NCBI GenBank assembly: GCA_030148545.1
Contig: JASBTF010000001.1
Span: 1-64,000, forward strand
DNA from: Pseudomonadota bacterium
GTDB lineage: Bacteria; Pseudomonadota; Alphaproteobacteria; UBA2136; JASBTF01
Direction: 5' to 3'
DNA length: 64,000 bases
Shown here: positions 57,601 to 64,000 of the stretch, one piece after another
Layout of the letters: every line of letters begins with the position of its first letter
Position numbering within the stretch: position 1 is the stretch's first letter
Translations under genes and position numbers: made by a program
The notes under the pieces: model-generated
What the model was told of the DNA's origin: nothing
Seen by the model: only the letters and a program-made list of their open reading frames with translations
The model's database searches: none

Positions 57601-58185
57601 ATGAATATACGTAGTTCTGCCCCGCTTGGGCCTGAAACCTTATACCTACATTCTGATCATATTCAACAGCCTATTAATCAGGTAGCCCGGCTTTCTGAGT
57701 GTATTAACACGGCTCGTGTTTGGGCTGTAAATGAGCATGGTCGTATTGGTGTGCGACGTCATCGTGACCTAGGTGTATGCAAAGCGCCGGGTGGTACGCT
57801 TGAACCAGGTGAGTCTGTTGAAGAAGCATTGTGCCGTGAGTTTGAGGAAGAGATGGGCTTTTTGCTCAATGCCAATTCACTGCGTCCACTATGTGAAATT
57901 GTAGAAATTCGTGAAGGCGGTAAGGATAAACAGCCTCTCATTAAGCGGTCTAGCTTTTTTATTGGTCAAGTTTTGGAGCTTGGTACTGCGGTTTCGGATG
58001 AAGAAGCAGCTAAAGGATATGACCCAGAATGGGTTGGTCAGCAAGATGCACTCTTGAGAGTAAAGCGGCTGGGTAACTACCCTGATCAGTTTTCTGGTCA
58101 CGTATGTCTACGTGAGCAAATTTCGCTGGAGCGTGCGTTGCAGTGCATTGCACCAAAAAGCCCTTTTAGCCAACTTATGCATTAA
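57601..58185 (+). CDS. NUDIX hydrolase
   Basis: The ATG at 57601 is preferred because GGGAGAG lies six bases ahead. Residues about 55-150 form a NUDIX domain; the box reads G-x5-E-x7-REFEEEMGF (GGTLEPGESVEEALCREF). Such enzymes cleave nucleoside diphosphates linked to another group. The rest of the protein has no recognisable extra domain, so the substrate is open. It stands alone with a terminator behind it. Confidence 0.88.
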   Translation: MNIRSSAPLGPETLYLHSDHIQQPINQVARLSECINTARVWAVNEHGRIGVRRHRDLGVCKAPGGTLEPGESVEEALCREFEEEMGFLLNANSLRPLCEIVEIREGGKDKQPLIKRSSFFIGQVLELGTAVSDEEAAKGYDPEWVGQQDALLRVKRLGNYPDQFSGHVCLREQISLERALQCIAPKSPFSQLMH

Positions 58186-58189
58186 ATGA

Positions 58190-58236
58190 GCCCCTTGTAT
58201 GCAGCTTTTACTTGCGTACGGGGGGGTTTTTTGTTT
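58190..58236 (+). terminator. Intrinsic terminator after the NUDIX gene
   Basis: CCCC..GTATGCAG pairs with CTTGCGTACGGGG, partly through G-U pairs, and is followed by TTTTTTG. Confidence 0.6.
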
Positions 58237-58250
58237 ACATAGCGTGATTG

Positions 58251-59150
58251 ATGACACGTAAACGTAAAGGTGACCCAATACACGGTTGGGTCCTGTTCAA
58301 CAAACCGGTGGGGATGACCAGCACCCAGGCGGTTGGTTTTGTGCGTCGTGTATTTAATGCACAAAAAGCTGGCCACGGCGGCACGCTAGACCCATTGGCC
58401 GATGGTGTGCTCCCTATTGCGCTGGGTGAAGCCACAAAGTTGATGAACTATGTGCTACAAGCCGATAAAACCTATCGCTTTACCATTAAATTTGGCGCAG
58501 CAACCGAGACCGATGATGCCGAAGGGGAGGTAATTGCGACCTCCGACAAGCGCCCTACAGAAGATCAACTACGCCAAGTATTACACCTATTTACAGGCAC
58601 TATTCAGCAGCTACCACCTAAGTACAGCGCTATTAAAAAGCAAGGCCAAGCAGCGTATAAGCTGGCACGCGCTGGGAAAGAGGTAGAGTTAGAACCACGC
58701 ACGGTTACTGTACATAAGCTGGAGGTAGAATCCTTCACACCAGAGGAAGCTGTATTGGTTGCAACAGTGACCAAAGGTACCTACGTACGCTCTTTAGCGA
58801 GAGACATTGGCGAAGAGCTTGGCTGCTATGGCCATGTGACTCAGCTTACACGCGTTGCTGTGAGCGGGTTTTCGCTACAAGAATGCGTAGATAAAGAAAC
58901 ACTTGAAAGTGTCGACAATTTGGGGCAGAGTGCGCCCCACCTGAAAGGGTTAGCTACAGTGCTGGACGATATCCCGGCATATGCGGCAACACCAGCGGAA
59001 ATCGTGATGCTGAAACGCGGCAACACTTTCCACCGAGTTCATTTGAGCCCCGGTGTGATGAAAGTGCTCGACCGTCACGGCAATCTCGTATCGCTGGTTG
59101 AAGTTGATCGAATCGGTAAAGTATCGATTTTGAGAAATTTCAACATTTAA
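58251..59150 (+). CDS. truB: tRNA pseudouridine(55) synthase
   Basis: TruB makes pseudouridine 55 in tRNA. The ATG at 58251 is used rather than the TTG just before it. The protein (299 aa) shows [13 protein letters not shown], the catalytic region [19 protein letters not shown] with its Asp, then ADKTYRF and the C-terminal RNA-contact region with [19 protein letters not shown]. It precedes rpsO by 31 bases, the usual truB-rpsO order. Confidence 0.96.
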   Translation: MTRKRKGDPIHGWVLFNKPVGMTSTQAVGFVRRVFNAQKAGHGGTLDPLADGVLPIALGEATKLMNYVLQADKTYRFTIKFGAATETDDAEGEVIATSDKRPTEDQLRQVLHLFTGTIQQLPPKYSAIKKQGQAAYKLARAGKEVELEPRTVTVHKLEVESFTPEEAVLVATVTKGTYVRSLARDIGEELGCYGHVTQLTRVAVSGFSLQECVDKETLESVDNLGQSAPHLKGLATVLDDIPAYAATPAEIVMLKRGNTFHRVHLSPGVMKVLDRHGNLVSLVEVDRIGKVSILRNFNI

Positions 59151-59181
59151 TGTTAATGAAAGATATCGAAGGAGAAGACAC

Positions 59182-59451
59182 ATGAGCATCACTGCTGAAC
59201 GTCGTGCCGAGTTGGTAAAAGAATTTGGCGCTAATGAAAAAGATAGCGGTAACAGCGAAGTACAGGTAGCTATCCTGACCGAGCGTATCCGTACCCTGAC
59301 CGAACACTTCAAAGAGCACAAGCAAGACAACCACTCACGTCGTGGTCTGCTGGCTATGGTATCTAAGCGTCGTAAGCTGCTGGATTACCTGAAGCGTAAT
59401 CAGGAAGGCCAATACCTGAGCTTGATTAAGAAGCTTGGCCTACGTAAGTAA
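59182..59451 (+). CDS. rpsO: 30S ribosomal protein S15
   Basis: The 89-residue length is exactly typical. The sequence begins [16 protein letters not shown] and contains the family blocks [35 protein letters not shown] and [21 protein letters not shown] lies eight bases ahead of the ATG. S15 binds 16S rRNA early in small-subunit assembly. It follows truB in one transcript and ends with a strong terminator. Confidence 0.97.
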   Translation: MSITAERRAELVKEFGANEKDSGNSEVQVAILTERIRTLTEHFKEHKQDNHSRRGLLAMVSKRRKLLDYLKRNQEGQYLSLIKKLGLRK

Positions 59452-59508
59452 CTACCTTTGCTGATTTAGGCACCTAAATACAGCAAATTTAGTCATTTAA
59501 AATTTTTA

Positions 59509-59536
59509 AAGCCCTGCTTTGTAGCAGGGCTTTTTT
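59509..59536 (+). terminator. rpsO terminator
   Basis: AAGCCCTGC-TTTGTA-GCAGGGCTT followed by a T run. Confidence 0.9.
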
Positions 59537-59552
59537 GTGAGCTGAAAAGCTT

Positions 59553-59577
59553 AACCCCCCGCCAATGGCGGGGGGTT
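59553..59577 (-). terminator. Terminator hairpin of the 148-aa gene
   Basis: AACCCCCCGCC-ATT-GGCGGGGGGTT on the minus strand, just past the stop codon; the T run is weak. Confidence 0.65.
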
Positions 59578-59581
59578 GCTA

Positions 59582-60028
59582 TTATGCAGTTTGTTGCTGA
59601 GGTTGTGTATCATCTTCAGTAATAAATAGTTTATGTTTTGGTGGTGGGGCACCAATATGGGCAACATAAATACCGGCGATGCTACGACCAGTACCAACAG
59701 CCTGGCATTTACCATAGCGCTTAAGCCAGCGTGTGGGTTTGACCCATGTAATATTTCCAGCTGCTGTTCTGGTAGCAAACCACACTTGGTAAGTGCGATT
59801 TTTACGCCGAAATTGGTTGATGATATCCCGGTAAGCATCCCACCAGCTGTGTGTGCCGCTAGGTTGGCGTTTCAGTAGTATGAGTGGTGTAATCAGCACG
59901 CGTTGGTAGTCGCATAATGTGCTGAGAACCATACCAACACTGATGGGAGTCAGGAGGCCGGTAATGGTACGGCAAGTTTTGTTGTGGCGTGGTGCTTTTA
60001 CACCAATAAATTGAGCAGAATTTTCCAT
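59582..60028 (-). CDS. Unrecognised basic protein (148 aa)
   Basis: GGGAG lies eight bases ahead of the ATG at 60028, so the longer frame upstream (to 60091) is not used. The protein is basic, with Cys in NKTCRT, TLCDYQ and YGKCQA. The middle is Trp/Arg-rich (SWWDAYRDIINQFRRKNRTY and VKPTRWLKRYG) and the C-terminus Gln/Asp-rich. A hydrophobic stretch at about residues 27-42 is short for a membrane helix. It might bind nucleic acid, but no domain is recognised. A hairpin lies in its 5' leader. Confidence 0.6.
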   Translation of the reverse strand: MENSAQFIGVKAPRHNKTCRTITGLLTPISVGMVLSTLCDYQRVLITPLILLKRQPSGTHSWWDAYRDIINQFRRKNRTYQVWFATRTAAGNITWVKPTRWLKRYGKCQAVGTGRSIAGIYVAHIGAPPPKHKLFITEDDTQPQQQTA

Positions 60029-60048
60029 GGAGAACTCCCAAAAGGTAG

Positions 60049-60071
60049 GCGCCTGCAGGTTACGCAGGCGC
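60049..60071 (-). promoter_or_regulatory. Hairpin in the leader of the 148-aa gene
   Basis: GCGCCTGC and GCAGGCGC are perfectly complementary around seven bases, about 20 bases upstream of the ATG. It could control translation or simply stabilise the RNA. Confidence 0.4.
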
Positions 60072-60136
60072 GGCGCTGCTATGTGCAGCAAAATTAAGTG
60101 GGAATTTGTATACCTGTTTGGGGTGAGGGTGTCAAG

Positions 60137-61078
60137 CTAGGCGGCTTGGCTGGCTTGGGCAATAATTTGCTCGGCGCCTTGGCTCTTCAGGTCATCGGCG
60201 GCGGCTTTGGCCAGTTCTGCCCAATCGTTGTACGGCATTTTCATGCGGGTGCGCACGGTTGTTTTGCCATCGGGGCTGTACACCGCGGCAATAAGGCGCA
60301 GGTTGCCACCTTTGGTTACTTCGCAGTAGCCACCAACAGGAGTGTGGCAATTACCGCCAAGGTGTTGCAACAAGTGGCGCTCTACCATTAGGCAAGTGTA
60401 GCTATCCTTAACGTTAATTTTACTGAGCATATCGAGCAGCTCGGTATTATCGCTGCGGCATTCCACGCCAACGGTGCCTTGGGCTAAAGCTGGCAGCATC
60501 ATATCTGGCTCAAAAACAGTGCTAATACGGCTTTGTAGGTTTAGGCGTTCCAAGCCAGATTTTGCCAGTAGGGCACAATCTACCTCACCATCTTCTAGCT
60601 TTTGCAAACGGGTATCTACATTACCGCGCAAAGGAACTACGGTAAGGTAAGCGAAATTCGTAGCAATTTGTGCAGCACGACGCACAGAGCATGTACCAAC
60701 TTTGGCGCCTTCAGGCAGCTCTTCAAAGCTCTCATTATCACGACAAACTGCTACATCACGAATGTCATCACGCTTGAGCGCAGCTGCAATGGTGAGGCCT
60801 TCGGGTAAATCTTCATCGGTGGGAACATCCTTCATAGAGTGTACCGCAAGGTCTGCATCACCGTTTAAAATAGCTACTTCTAACCCTTTAACAAATGCAC
60901 CTTTACCACCAATGGTTTTAAGGTCGCCTTTAAACTTTTCGTAGTCGCCATCGGTCACAATGCCAACCAGCTCGCATTTAACACCGGGATTTGCTTTTTC
61001 AATCAGGTTTGCCACATGTTGGGTTTGGGTAAGGGCCATTTTGGACTTACGGGTGGCAATGCGAAGTGTTTGAGTCAT
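60137..61078 (-). CDS. hemC: Porphobilinogen deaminase (hydroxymethylbilane synthase)
   Basis: HemC joins four porphobilinogens into hydroxymethylbilane for heme synthesis. The 313 residues match the family: LRIATRKSKMALTQTQHVAN at the start, AVHSMKDVPT with Arg and Asp of the active site nearby, GTCSVRRAAQI, and the Cys that carries the dipyrromethane cofactor in LGGNCHTPVGGY. It is divergent from hemJ, another heme gene. Confidence 0.96.
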   Translation of the reverse strand: MTQTLRIATRKSKMALTQTQHVANLIEKANPGVKCELVGIVTDGDYEKFKGDLKTIGGKGAFVKGLEVAILNGDADLAVHSMKDVPTDEDLPEGLTIAAALKRDDIRDVAVCRDNESFEELPEGAKVGTCSVRRAAQIATNFAYLTVVPLRGNVDTRLQKLEDGEVDCALLAKSGLERLNLQSRISTVFEPDMMLPALAQGTVGVECRSDNTELLDMLSKINVKDSYTCLMVERHLLQHLGGNCHTPVGGYCEVTKGGNLRLIAAVYSPDGKTTVRTRMKMPYNDWAELAKAAADDLKSQGAEQIIAQASQAA

Positions 61079-61171
61079 ACGTCCTGATTTTTTTGTTTAC
61101 TCTGGTTACCGCAAATGGCTTTTGGGGGCAAGTTGTTTGCGTGTATTTTGTTGCTGTTTTATAGTGTAGTC

Positions 61172-61597
61172 ATGAGCTACGACATTATTAAAGCCCTCCA
61201 CCTTATTGCTGTTATTGCTTGGTTTGCTGGGCTGTTTTATTTGCCGCGTTTGTTTGTGTACCACGTGGATGCACCCAACAAAGCCGCTAAGGAAATGCTC
61301 ACCACTATGGAGCGTAAGTTATACCAATTTATTATGATGCCAGCGATGGCCGCAACATGGGGCTTTGGTATTTGGTTGCTGGTGCTTAACCCGGGCTGGC
61401 TTGAGTTTGGTTGGTTGCACGCCAAACTAACACTGGTTGTGCTGCTTACTGGCTATCATCACAGTTTAAAATACTTCCACAAGCAGTTGGCTGCGGGTAC
61501 GTGCAAGCGTAGTGGTAAGTTCTTCCGCCTATGGAACGAGGTGCCAACACTGGTGCTCATCGCAGTGGTGTTTTTGGTGCTGCTTAAACCATTTTAG
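61172..61597 (+). CDS. hemJ: Protoporphyrinogen oxidase HemJ
   Basis: HemJ oxidises protoporphyrinogen IX in bacteria without HemG or HemY. The ATG at 61172 (MSYDIIKALHLIAVIAW) matches the usual start; the frame extends 57 bases further upstream without family similarity. The protein (141 aa) has four to five helices, FAGLFYLPRLFVYH with the conserved His, and the C-terminal RLWNEVPT motif. It is divergent from hemC. Confidence 0.93.
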   Translation: MSYDIIKALHLIAVIAWFAGLFYLPRLFVYHVDAPNKAAKEMLTTMERKLYQFIMMPAMAATWGFGIWLLVLNPGWLEFGWLHAKLTLVVLLTGYHHSLKYFHKQLAAGTCKRSGKFFRLWNEVPTLVLIAVVFLVLLKPF

Positions 61598-61618
61598 GGT
61601 TTTGGTTTGCTGTCGCGG

Positions 61619-61694
61619 TCGGCAAAGCCGCCGCTTGGCACCAGGATGTGTCCTGGACCTCCACCAACCCACTCGCGCTGCGAGCTGGGGATGG
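61619..61694. repeat. Dispersed palindromic repeat, copy at 61.6 kb
   Basis: Three palindromes in order: CGGC-AAA-GCCG, CCAGGA-TGTG-TCCTGG (61641-61656) and CTCGC-GCT-GCGAG. The last 31 bases match 55175-55205 in inverted orientation with one mismatch. It lies between converging hemJ and the cupin gene. Confidence 0.8.
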
Positions 61695-61711
61695 TGATAA
61701 CGATGCTGATA

Positions 61712-62431
61712 TTATTTTAAATTGCCAACATGTTTCTCATGCTCAGCATTAATGCGTCCGCTGGGGCGGTTGCTGTCGTCGGCAAGGCGCACCACATCAT
61801 CTATCTGTGGAGTGGCAGCTTCAATTAACACAATGTTGCTCACAGCACGGAAACGGTGAATAGCAGGCGGCACCACATCCATAGCCGTTGGTTGGTTAAG
61901 TGGTAAGGTGGCTAGGTCGGCAGGGGCTGGCTGTGGCCCTTGGTGGTACACCAATTCCATGTTGCCGCTGGCCAAGTAAAGCGTTTCGCGTTTCTCTTCA
62001 TGATACTGCAAACTACATTGGTTACCTTGGGTGATCTCGAGCACTTTAAACGTAAAGTGCAGGCAATCAGCACCGCTGAGCCATAGCTCGCGCCCCCATG
62101 GTTTGGTAACGGTATAGTGCTCTTTTTGGTGGCTGGTTGCTACCGGTTCGGTTACTGCTGCTGTGGCCACAAAAGCTGTACAGCCTTTGGTGCTATGCAG
62201 CTCTAGCGGTTTGCCAGTTGTAAGGGATTCACCTGCGTTTATTGTACTGTTGTTAATGTTCACATCGCCGCTTTGCACATACAGCATGGTAAAGCCGAGG
62301 TTGCTGAGGGTAAGTGCCTCCCCAGCTTGGAGTGTAATGCGCTCAAAACCATAAGGGGCACCTTGTGCAAGCGCTTGCTGCGTTTGCATTGTTGTGCAGT
62401 CGGTTACTGTAATACCGCCGTAGTTAGTCAT
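61712..62431 (-). CDS. Cupin protein related to mannose-6-phosphate isomerase type II
   Basis: The 239 residues have two cupin-like halves. The second (about 105-210) shows the pattern of the mannose-6-phosphate isomerase domain: YTVTKPWGRELWLSG, then LQYHEEKRETLYLASGNMEL with the metal-binding His and Glu residues, and PPAIHRFRAVSN with the last His. The first half is a degenerate cupin without an obvious metal set. It could process a sugar-phosphate or sugar nucleotide. The stop of the GT2 gene lies 9 bases upstream of its start codon, so the two are likely cotranscribed and form a sugar locus. Confidence 0.75.
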   Translation of the reverse strand: MTNYGGITVTDCTTMQTQQALAQGAPYGFERITLQAGEALTLSNLGFTMLYVQSGDVNINNSTINAGESLTTGKPLELHSTKGCTAFVATAAVTEPVATSHQKEHYTVTKPWGRELWLSGADCLHFTFKVLEITQGNQCSLQYHEEKRETLYLASGNMELVYHQGPQPAPADLATLPLNQPTAMDVVPPAIHRFRAVSNIVLIEAATPQIDDVVRLADDSNRPSGRINAEHEKHVGNLK

Positions 62432-62440
62432 GCTGTGTTC

Positions 62441-63322
62441 CTATCGGTTAAGTAGTTTGCGTAGCAAAAATTTGAGCGCAAAAGTTTTGGCATAAATACT
62501 GGGTAGTTTGGTGAGCAGTGTTATGACCCAGCGCAATAAAGTTTGCCATTCCGCAAGTGTAGCAGGGCGCTGTGGTGTGCCGCTAAGGCTATGTGCCCAT
62601 TGTTCAGCTTTTGTTGGCTCACGGTGGAGTAGCTTGGTAAGCAAAGGTTTTTGTAGCTGCTGTAGTACAGCCATTTTTTTGCTAAAGCTGCGGTGGGTAA
62701 TGGAATCGCCATGTTGGCGGTAATCTAGCAATGGTTGTTTTAAGTTACTGAGTTGACTAGTCTCTGCTAGTTGTAGCCATAGGCCGTAGTCCTGCGCACA
62801 GGGTACATCGGGGTAGCGTAGGTTTAAATCGCTAATAATGCTACGGCGCATAATGGTGGCTGGGTGGCACAGTGGACTGGTGAACCACAGGGTGTCGCGG
62901 CAGTGTTGTGTGTTTGTGGGTAGCATAACTATTTTTTGGCTGGGGAGTAAGCGATAGGCGCAGCTGCTAGCAGTAAGATGTGGGTTTTGCTCCATAAAAG
63001 CTACTTGTTGTTCCAAACGGGTGGGGTGGCTAATATCGTCGGCATCCATACGGGCAATGTATTTACCTGTGGCGGCGGCGAGCCCTTCGTTTAAGCGCGC
63101 AGCTAACCCTTTGTTCGTGCCATCGCCAACTATTTTTACACGTTGGTCATCAATGCTATGCAGGTATTTGGTAATGTTTTCAGCAGCACCATCGTTATAA
63201 ATGAGGAACTCAAACTCAGTAAGCGATTGGTTGAGAATACTGCTCACAGCTTGTTTAAGCCACGCCAACTCAGCGCGGTACACGCTCATAATAACGCTAA
63301 CAATGGGTGCTTGTACGGCCAT
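62441..63322 (-). CDS. Glycosyltransferase family 2 protein
   Basis: The first 110 residues are a GT-A nucleotide-sugar-binding domain: VSVIMSVYRAELAWLKQAV, SILNQSLTEFEFLIYNDG, GLAARLNEGLAAATGKYIA and the metal-binding ARMDADDISHPTRLEQQ. The rest is helical, with a basic C-terminus that may touch the membrane. Such enzymes add one sugar in O-antigen or capsule synthesis; the sugar is not predictable. It is divergent from the partial GT-like gene at 63338 and cotranscribed with the cupin gene. Confidence 0.88.
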   Translation of the reverse strand: MAVQAPIVSVIMSVYRAELAWLKQAVSSILNQSLTEFEFLIYNDGAAENITKYLHSIDDQRVKIVGDGTNKGLAARLNEGLAAATGKYIARMDADDISHPTRLEQQVAFMEQNPHLTASSCAYRLLPSQKIVMLPTNTQHCRDTLWFTSPLCHPATIMRRSIISDLNLRYPDVPCAQDYGLWLQLAETSQLSNLKQPLLDYRQHGDSITHRSFSKKMAVLQQLQKPLLTKLLHREPTKAEQWAHSLSGTPQRPATLAEWQTLLRWVITLLTKLPSIYAKTFALKFLLRKLLNR

Positions 63323-63337
63323 GCCTTAAGGTATAGC

Positions 63338-64000
63338 ATGCCGAGCATGGCAAACAACCTGATTATTTTTGGTACCTATTGGAACGAGCGTGGCTGGGTA
63401 GAGGCGTCGCTTGCGCAAATTGATGCACTGAACCCAGCAGAGGTGATTTTGTGTGACGGCTGTTTTGACCCTATGCAGGAGAATAAATCTACCGATGGTA
63501 CGCGTGAAATTATTAAAGCATGGTGCGCCGAGCGCCCACACGCTCGTTGGGTGGAAGCCGTACGCCAGCCCAAATGGTTAAGTTGGCTTACGTTGCTGAT
63601 TGGGCATAATAAGGCATCGTTCAGTCGGTTATTTACACCAGGCCGTTGGAAGAGTTTGGTGCTGTGGGCACGTAACCACCCATACCGAATTAATCAGGCA
63701 CTTACGTTTCAAAAAATGATTTCCATGAGTACGCAATGGCAAGCTGGAAAATGGTTTATGACGCTAGATGCCGACCAGTTTTATACGGACGATATGGTGC
63801 AAAAAATTATTACCTATGTGAACGATGCTGATGCAGAAGCAGGGCTACTTACTGGCACTGAACGCACCTTTTTTGGTGATTTTAAACAGTCCACCACCGG
63901 GTATGAACAGCGTACCTACAACAACATGCCGCACCGTATTTACCGCGGTACTACCGTGGTACCCACACGCGGTTTAGTGGTGGATGATTGGATGCCGCAA
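63338..64000 (+). CDS. Glycosyltransferase-like protein, 3' partial
   Basis: The frame is open from the ATG at 63338 (a second ATG lies at 63347) to the last base with no stop, so the gene continues to the right. The 221 visible residues begin NLIIFGTYWNERGWVEASL, typical of a GT-A-fold start, and contain KWFMTLDADQFYTDDMVQ, a DxD-like metal motif near residue 145. It ends VVDDWMPQ at the edge. It is divergent from the GT2 gene, 15 bases away, so both belong to one sugar locus. Confidence 0.75.
   Translation, partial: MPSMANNLIIFGTYWNERGWVEASLAQIDALNPAEVILCDGCFDPMQENKSTDGTREIIKAWCAERPHARWVEAVRQPKWLSWLTLLIGHNKASFSRLFTPGRWKSLVLWARNHPYRINQALTFQKMISMSTQWQAGKWFMTLDADQFYTDDMVQKIITYVNDADAEAGLLTGTERTFFGDFKQSTTGYEQRTYNNMPHRIYRGTTVVPTRGLVVDDWMPQ

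Overview
The window looks like chromosomal DNA of an alphaproteobacterium. The signs are a tsaD-gpsA pair, a DUF484 gene next to priA, rho, mnmE and coaE close together, SURF1, HemJ, two glycine-zipper (17-kDa-antigen-type) lipoproteins, bactofilin and LpxC. I cannot name the genus. The mixture of standard housekeeping genes with many small proteins I do not recognise suggests a poorly sampled lineage. There is no rRNA, no tRNA I can support, no CRISPR array, no transposase and no phage gene cluster.

Layout. (1) 1-10.7 kb: two adjacent genes for giant, highly repetitive tail-fibre-like proteins. The first runs off the left edge. The second has a signal peptide and a C-terminal peptidase S74 self-cleaving chaperone. 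(2) 10.8-19.7 kb: envelope genes. These include a glycine-zipper lipoprotein, galU with a coiled-coil membrane protein, two tiny coupled membrane proteins, a WecA-type sugar-phosphate transferase, bactofilin, gamma-carbonic anhydrase, a DMT-type membrane protein and a short divergent lpxC. (3) 19.7-24 kb: rpsA with a structured leader, then three unrecognised genes. (4) 24.2-28.5 kb: a polysaccharide operon (heparinase-like protein, Lys-rich membrane protein, glycosyltransferase). (5) 28.5-37.7 kb: nhaA, a second glycine-zipper lipoprotein, DUF484/priA, three small orphan genes, murJ and a SURF1-like gene. (6) 37.7-44.3 kb: an RND efflux pair, alanine dehydrogenase and a Bax-inhibitor-1 protein. 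(7) 44.3-46 kb: three orphan genes, two of them distant paralogues with strong sigma70 promoters. (8) 46-56.4 kb: core information genes (rho; the coupled operon tsaD-gpsA-orf-fmt-truA; exonuclease, mutM, mnmE, coaE, SH3). (9) 56.4-64 kb: a prepilin-like protein, NUDIX, truB-rpsO, hemC, hemJ, and a second sugar locus (cupin, GT2 and a GT-like gene cut by the right edge).

The main unexplained signal is a set of dispersed, hairpin-rich intergenic repeats. One ungapped repeat of about 68 bp occurs both in the rpsA leader and downstream of mnmE. A second family, built on GGCAAAGCC / TCGCGCTGCGA palindromes, sits at gene 3' ends at about 11.4, 55.2, 55.3, 57.3 and 61.6 kb. Small orphan genes here tend to have their own promoter and a strong GC-hairpin terminator, which looks like a scattered set of stand-alone cassettes. 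Lys/Ala-rich tails recur on three unrelated proteins (ribosomal S1, NhaA and the 25.5-kb membrane protein).
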